Below, piece after piece: positions 58,860 to 64,000 of a stretch of DNA of 64,000 nt. The number at the start of each line of letters is the position of its first letter. Position 1 is the stretch's first letter. Made by a program: the position numbers and the translations under genes. The stretch is from Mesodorylaimus sp. YZB2_4 (lineage: Eukaryota > Nematoda > Enoplea > Dorylaimida > Dorylaimidae): NCBI GenBank assembly GCA_030248295.1, contig JASANH010000781.1:186001-250000 (forward strand), written 5' to 3'. The notes below the pieces were generated by a model. That model had not been told where the DNA came from and made no database searches. It saw nothing but the letters and a program-made list of their open reading frames with translations.

Positions 58860-60588
58860 TCATCGACCGCTTGCCAGAGACAGCTCATTGTAAGTGACAG
58901 GGACCATAATTGAGGCCGGGACGTAGCCCAGTTGACCGCTCACATTGCTGCAAGCCCACCATCGCCGCGTATCGTCCAGCACTTCCAAATGTTCACCTTT
59001 CGTCACTGTCAGTTCGCGGATATGACGCGACACACGATCGGCCACTGATCGACCCACCTTCACGCCCCGTCTCCTTAAATCTTGAAGAAAGGCGTTTTGA
59101 CGACGTTGCTTTTGATACGATTCTGCATCGTCCTCTTCCTCCTGGAATGAACGTGGTTGGGATTAGCGAAAGCTCAGAATCGGCAATAATCGATGGATCC
59201 ATCTGGTTGATAGGTTAATCGTTAACCGTTCAATCGATTGATAAATCGAATTGCAAATCCCTAATTTGGAAACGCGAGCGATCATGCGCTTACTGAATTA
59301 GTTGATTATCGATTATTCTGTTGATCGATCGACATATAACTGGACTACTGTAACTGTAATGTGACAAATCCATACCAAGCCTTCGATAGGCTCAAAAATG
59401 TAAGACAGTGGCGTCGAAATTGCCTGGGGGCTGTAGCTCACATGGTAGAGCGCTCGCTTAGCATGCGAGAGGTACGGGGATCGATACCCCGCAGCTCCAG
59501 CGCTTTTTGAATACCTAGTTATCCTCCTCTCTCGATTTTGTGCATAGCGATGCGACACGTTTGAACCTTATCGACGGAAAACGCAGGAAACAGTCAACTC
59601 AATTTTGCCTACCTGCCCCATCCATGGCTTGAACAACAGCCTACCTGAAAATCGTTCGGTGGCAAGCTCGCACTGAATGGATACCGTGTAGGCCACCTTT
59701 GATAACTCGGCGACGTATTTCCTGGCGATGCTGCGCCATCATCGTCGTATGTCAGGGCAATGTTGGCCGCAGTGATAGCTTTGCAAATAGGACACCCTTC
59801 GCAGCAAGCACCTCGCCCCTTGATAGTAGAGAATTTATCAAAATTTTTCAAATGGTGTAAAAACGCCTTGTTCATGCCACTCGGTGCCCGTCCCTGGTAG
59901 GGCGATTCAGCACCAGGCCCAGCGATCGTTGTATGACGACGGACGATCGAGGTTGCTGCGCGAGCATGAGGAGCAGGTGGGTGCGACTCGAAACGTGGTG
60001 CTGGATAGTCGGGTTGAGGTGGTGGCAAACTTGTGGCAGAGTATGTTTGTGCAGCTTCAGCTGTCGTTCGTACCACTCTGTCAAAAAACAGAGTATTTTG
60101 CTTCACAAAAGTAATGGAACGGGTAGGATTCGAACCCTCACATGCGCCCAACAGTTAAAAATTTGCCTCTTAAGTGTGAAGGCGCCAAATATCCCTTTGC
60201 AAGGGTCACAATGAAAAACATTTGATTGCGAATAGGCGATATGGTAAAACATTTTATGGTTCCACAAGCAAACTTCCTCACCTGCCAATTTTTGTTAATT
60301 TGAACACAAAATTTCAGCGTTTTCACATCGTATCACATCCTGGCCTTGGATTAAGACACAACTTACTCGCCAGTATGCCTTTGTGTTTTTGCATCTCCAA
60401 AAGTTTTGAACGGATATCTCCCACTCTCTTGATAATACAATGGCGGTAACCTCGGTTTTGACGGGCGCACACCAAAATCATTCATTGGATAATCGGCTGG
60501 TGGTGTGAATTGGGTTGTTTCGCGTGCCATTTCGAATGGAAATGATTGAGCTTCGTACGTTTTCAAATAATCAGGTCTCGATTCCATT
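58860..60588 (-). CDS. EPS8-like SH3-domain protein (three exons seen)
   Basis: Exons 60588-60367, 60077-59645 and 59141-58860 join in frame (phase 2, then phase 0). With the ATG at 60587 the product is 311 residues. Exon 1 is Pro/Tyr-rich (YPMNDFGVRPSKPRLPPLYY). Exon 2 is Pro-rich, then has NKAFLHHLKNFDKF and a Cys cluster CCEGCPIC. Exon 3 carries ESYQKQRRQNAFLQ and an SH3 domain of EPS8 type (ELTVTKGEHLEVLDDTRRWW, then GQLGYVPASIM), close to the EPS8 ELSV...LEILDDRRQWWKV...GFVP pattern. EPS8 proteins regulate actin and Rac signalling. Full-length EPS8 has an N-terminal PTB domain, which was not found here or up to 62300 on this strand. Exon 1 begins right after an AG acceptor, so a coding or non-coding upstream exon is likely. 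Treat the start as unsettled. Confidence 0.7.
59427..59499 (+). tRNA. tRNA-Ala (anticodon AGC)
   Basis: 73 bases with a complete cloverleaf. Acceptor GGGGCTG pairs with CAGCTCC, followed by discriminator A. The D arm is AGCTCACATGGTAGAGC, the anticodon stem CTCGC/GCGAG has loop TTAGCAT (anticodon AGC), and the T arm CGGGG/CCCCG has loop ATCGATA. A box (TAGCTCACATGG) and B box (GGATCGATACC) are intact. There is no intron. It lies in an intron of the EPS8-like gene, on the opposite strand. Confidence 0.97.
60108..60190 (-). repeat. tRNA-like fragment in EPS8-like intron 1
   Basis: On the minus strand, GAGGGTTCGAATCCTACCC resembles a T arm and is followed by CGTTCC, but no matching 5' acceptor stem (GGAACG) is found upstream. 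Probably a tRNA-derived repeat remnant, not a working tRNA. Confidence 0.45.
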
Positions 60589-62352
60589 CTAAACACCAGA
60601 GCAGACTGTCCTGATTGACGATGTCGTAAAACGAAATCCGGACAGGACAGTGCTTATAAAAATGCACCTCGCCTTATCTCTCCTCTTTGATAAAGCAATG
60701 GCTGGGTGTGTTTTGATGGATGGAACCAGTGTGCAAGTCATCAAATGTCACCACGCGATAGATAAGGCGTATGACGGCAGCCAGGTCCCCTACGTGCATA
60801 TTTTACCTCTATACGACTGCCTGCAATAAATTCTTAAATGTCATGTTTTTGATGAAAGGATACAAAATTTAAATTTTACGCTCTCATGTTTTGAAACGCT
60901 GTGATAAGCTAAAGTTTTGTCCTGTTACCCCCGCTGGCAAAGCCTTCCGGCTTCTATAATAGGGCTGATAAGAAAATTAGCGGCGCATGCAAATTTGTCA
61001 AATGTTTTGAAAAGTATGCCATCATCCGCCGGATCAAGGGGGGGGGGCTCGCAACTTTGTGCTTTCGGACTAATACGGCAAACAGCAGAGCTAGCACGTG
61101 CACCAGGTTCAAGACACCTGCAGGCAGTTCCATGGCGGGGAGAATGTTCGAGATGTGAGTAAATTTGAGGGAATAGGATAAAACTTGCCGGCGAATTGTG
61201 TCCTCAGTCCTGCCATCATTACCGTGACCACAACTGCTGTTCATGGAATTCGCAGAAACATTACTGTAGTTTCTTGCCATTTTCACATTCCACTCAAGTA
61301 AACCAAGACACAGTTTTTGAAGCGTCAATTATTTGAATTTCCCGCGGGCGTCGCTTGGCACTCTATAGCACCTTGGCCCTTCTCCTCATTTCCCTGTGCG
61401 AAAAAAAAGGACAAAACGTAAGAGCATGTTTAAATTTGCTAAAACCAGTCATAAAGAATATTAATGTAGCGTACATTTTCTAATATTCGAGAAACCGTGA
61501 AATAATCCCTTTTAACACGACTCAAGACATTTCATCGAAGGCACATGTCGAGTCAAACAGCTGTGTGAGCAGAAAAATTATAAATCTAAACGGGCTAACT
61601 CAAGCGTTTATGAGCAGAAAGTACTGGGGAATTTCTACATGAGAGTATTGGTGCATGCTGCATGCATGGACCAAGAAAATCACAAGAAATCCTATAGCGT
61701 CTTGAATAAAAAATAATCTACATAAAACGTTTGAAAGATTCAAACTTCTAAACGTACAACGACTTGCTTAAAAAATCAAACTTTTTTATTCTTGGGTAGG
61801 TCTTGTGGTGGGCTTGGAATGCTGCGTCTTCTTTTATTTGCCCTCTACCTGTCGCTTGCACAAGATTCGGAGTGCCCAGAGGAATCTTTTGCGACAGCTA
61901 TGAGAGTTGTTGTATTAAAATTTTCCTCGAGGCAGCATCGAAGCTAACACTTTTTTCGATAGGCATTGACCTTCATGCGATTACCTGACAAGTTATCTCG
62001 AGTGTTGGTAAAGGTTTCTGTTAATTTATTTACATACAATAATTTTTATGATCTCGCAGACGCGGCAAGGCTTTTTATTTCGTTTTGCCGCTGCCATATA
62101 TGCTCAGATGAAAATATAATTTTTATACGCCCTGCCCATAGATTACCCATAGACTCTCTCACTTTTTACTCGAGCAAAAATTTCTCTCTTAGAAATGTTA
62201 TTACTTGCACCCTTTAATTCCAAATTACGCACGATCTCTAAACCCAGTTTGCATATTTCGAGAGAAATGTCAAATTCGTAGAGACATGCCAAAACGATGG
62301 CCATAAATGGGCAGAGAGTGCTAGTTCGTGGCAGTGTTCAAGGCTAATCGAA
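60589..62352. other. Intergenic, no gene recognised
   Basis: No EPS8 PTB-domain exon, no other gene. A poly-G run lies at about 61036-61044. Confidence 0.4.
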
Positions 62353-63403
62353 ATGTTCAACGTGTCAGACTTACAAGAACTTCAAGCTCTCCTCGAGCTC
62401 CTCTTGCATTCCACGCCAGCCGCATCGAACGAATGGTCCAAACGCGTTACAACGGCCAGCTTGTACGCAACTTTCGGCTCTTTGGACATCATGCTCAACA
62501 CGTTTCCCATCCTGCTCACCTTCTGCATCTGCGCAAGAAGTACGTGCACGTCATGGTGGCCAGTGTGTTGATGGGTGACCTCCTGACAAGTCTGGAATTC
62601 GTGTTTGGTCAAACCTACCACATCCTCTATGGCGAGCAACTCAATCAGATCGCGTGCCACGTGCTGGCTTTCATCACCAGCACGGCCGCCTTTTTCGAAT
62701 ACGTATGTCTTAGCATGCTGTCTATCAATCGATATATCTCTTTGTATTACACGCAACACTACGATAGGATCTATACCAGTCGTAACATATCACTCATGGT
62801 GCTGGGCAGTTGGGTCCAGGCCGCGTTGTCCCCCCTGGTGTTCTGGATAAGTGGCAGGTAGGCTTCGACGATGATAATCAGCACTGCTGCATAGCGGTCA
62901 AACACGAGCACGTAGGCTGGTCCATACTCTATTGGTTCACCATCATCATACCCCTGCTGACAATGTGCGATGGCACTGTCATCTTCTGCAATTATAAAGT
63001 TTACAAAAAAGTATCTGCACGCGCCACAGTTCTCACTTTAAAGAATAATGTGATACAACAAAATAAGGAGCTGCTTTATCATCTTTTCGCTGATATGTCC
63101 TTTCCGATTATTTTTCAAAAATCTTATCAACTGTCCAAATTCATTTTGGCTGATCGCACATCACTCGTGCACAAACGCATTTTCTCTTGTTTATACTTGG
63201 TCAATGCCTTTTTGCGTGGCTTGGCCACATTGACCATGTTACGCCCGTATAGGAATGCTGTCAGGCACATACTCACCTGCGGGTGGCTCAAATTTGGAGG
63301 CACCAATTTAGTCGCACCATCCGTTCAAACCGGGTCAGTGGGAAACAAAATGGGCGTGGGCCCCGCCATGCGTCTAGAGGTTCCGCGAAATGCTGCAAAA
63401 TGA
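62353..63403 (+). pseudogene. Rhodopsin-like GPCR broken by two frame shifts
   Basis: Three overlapping frames together give one receptor. Frame 1 from the ATG at 62353 holds the N terminus and helix 1 (GSLDIMLNTFPILLTF). A second frame, from about 62535 to 62861, holds helices 2-4 (VHVMVASVLMGDLLTSL, CLSMLSINRYISLYY with a possible NRY motif, LMVLGSWVQAALSPLVFWI). A third, from about 62860 to 63403, holds helices 5-7 (GWSILYWFTIIIPLLTM, LYLVNAFLRGLATLTML). Both breaks are equivalent to one missing base, near 62525-62540 and 62855-62866. No GT-AG intron fits either break. Protein-level layout is otherwise kept, so these are either recent disabling mutations or sequence errors in a live gene. 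It is distinct in sequence from the GPCR at 55247. Confidence 0.72.
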
Positions 63404-64000
63404 AAAAATTCAATGCTCGCCTGACACAACCTTTGAGTCTGGAACTATATTTAACCCAGTTAAAGTAAAATAGTCTACCTTCCAAATTTGTTTTCGTCAA
63501 ATTCTGCCTGTGTAACTGAGATGGCATTTTGGAGTAGCACGTGAGAACTCCTATCATGCAGCTGAAAACCCATCCGAAACCATATTTTACGCTCGCATGC
63601 ACTGTTGCACTACTATACCAAAATCTAACTATAGCGTACATAATATCAAATATAGTTTCTAACTTGACCCCTTTTATACCCTAACAGATTCATTGTTTAA
63701 AAAATTTTACTGTAGATCGCATATACTCGTAGGTGAAGATGATAGATTAGCAGTGAGGACAAAGTCGTGCCACAATTGTTTTTTGTGTAAACAAAGATTG
63801 GTATTTACATGATTAGTGCACGGATGCCAGATGTTAGAAATCCAGCACATTGCTGTATGAACTGGAAGTTCTGATTGTGTGTTAGACATTTTTGTGCAGT
63901 CTCGTGCACTGCTCGTTTTAGAGCGTGAATGCTGGAGGAAATGCGGCTACTCTATTTTACACTCTATTTTACATGTTTCTCTTCAACTATACTAATACAA
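63404..64000. other. Intergenic to window end
   Basis: Carries one GAAACCATATTTTACGCTCGC copy of the motif described at 18990; no gene recognised. Confidence 0.4.

Noticed and set aside
60108-60190. Possible tRNA on the minus strand
   Set aside because: Only the T-arm half is convincing; no acceptor-stem partner is present.
55247-63403. The two GPCRs as a recent tandem pair
   Set aside because: Their sequences share only the general receptor layout; an EPS8-like gene and repeats lie between them, so a recent duplication is not supported.

Overview
The window looks like nuclear DNA of a nematode. Introns end in TTTTCAG or TTTTTAG, several are only about 50 bases long, and there is a metazoan tRNA-Ala gene. 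The gene set is animal and in part nematode-typical: a MIG-18-like fibronectin-I-type secreted protein, an EPS8-like SH3 protein, a CPEB, a Serrate/ARS2 and nematode-style rhodopsin-like receptors. Low gene density and many hairpin elements, tRNA-derived SINE-like repeats and microsatellites suggest a repeat-rich genome. I cannot name the species.

Layout. 1-198 holds the possible end of a gene entering from the left. 199-6060 is mostly repeats, with a foldback element at 1437-2372. 6184-6525 is a small secreted peptide precursor ending in an amidation signal. 8878-13396 (minus) is an 11-exon secreted protein built of five PAN/apple domains; one of its introns carries a 1.6 kb imperfect palindrome. 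15991-17043 is a five-exon MIG-18-like secreted protein. 17868-18183 is a two-exon secreted peptide precursor with a C-terminal Cys-x6-Cys ring, and 20010-21512 (minus) is an intronless tetraspanin. 22870-27330 is a duplicated and inverted locus with two nearly identical copies of a second Cys-x6-Cys peptide gene (25060-25313 and 26622-26875, minus). 27400-36900 is repeat-rich with no convincing gene. 36978-42304 is an eight-exon CPEB and 44341-51043 (minus) a 14-exon SRRT/ARS2. A 460-base near-perfect hairpin lies just upstream of SRRT. 55247-56188 is an intact intronless GPCR. 58860-60588 (minus) is an EPS8-like SH3 gene with a tRNA-Ala in an intron. 62353-63403 is a second GPCR with two frame breaks.

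The most interesting content is the small peptide genes. The three Cys-x6-Cys precursors share one design: signal peptide, one phase-2 intron of about 50 bases, a basic cleavage site, and an eight-residue disulfide ring at the C terminus. The design matches allatostatin-C/somatostatin-type neuropeptides, and none of the three would be found by a long-ORF search. With the RL-amide-type precursor at 6184 and two GPCR genes, the window is rich in peptide-signalling components. Whether any of these receptors and peptides pair is unknown.
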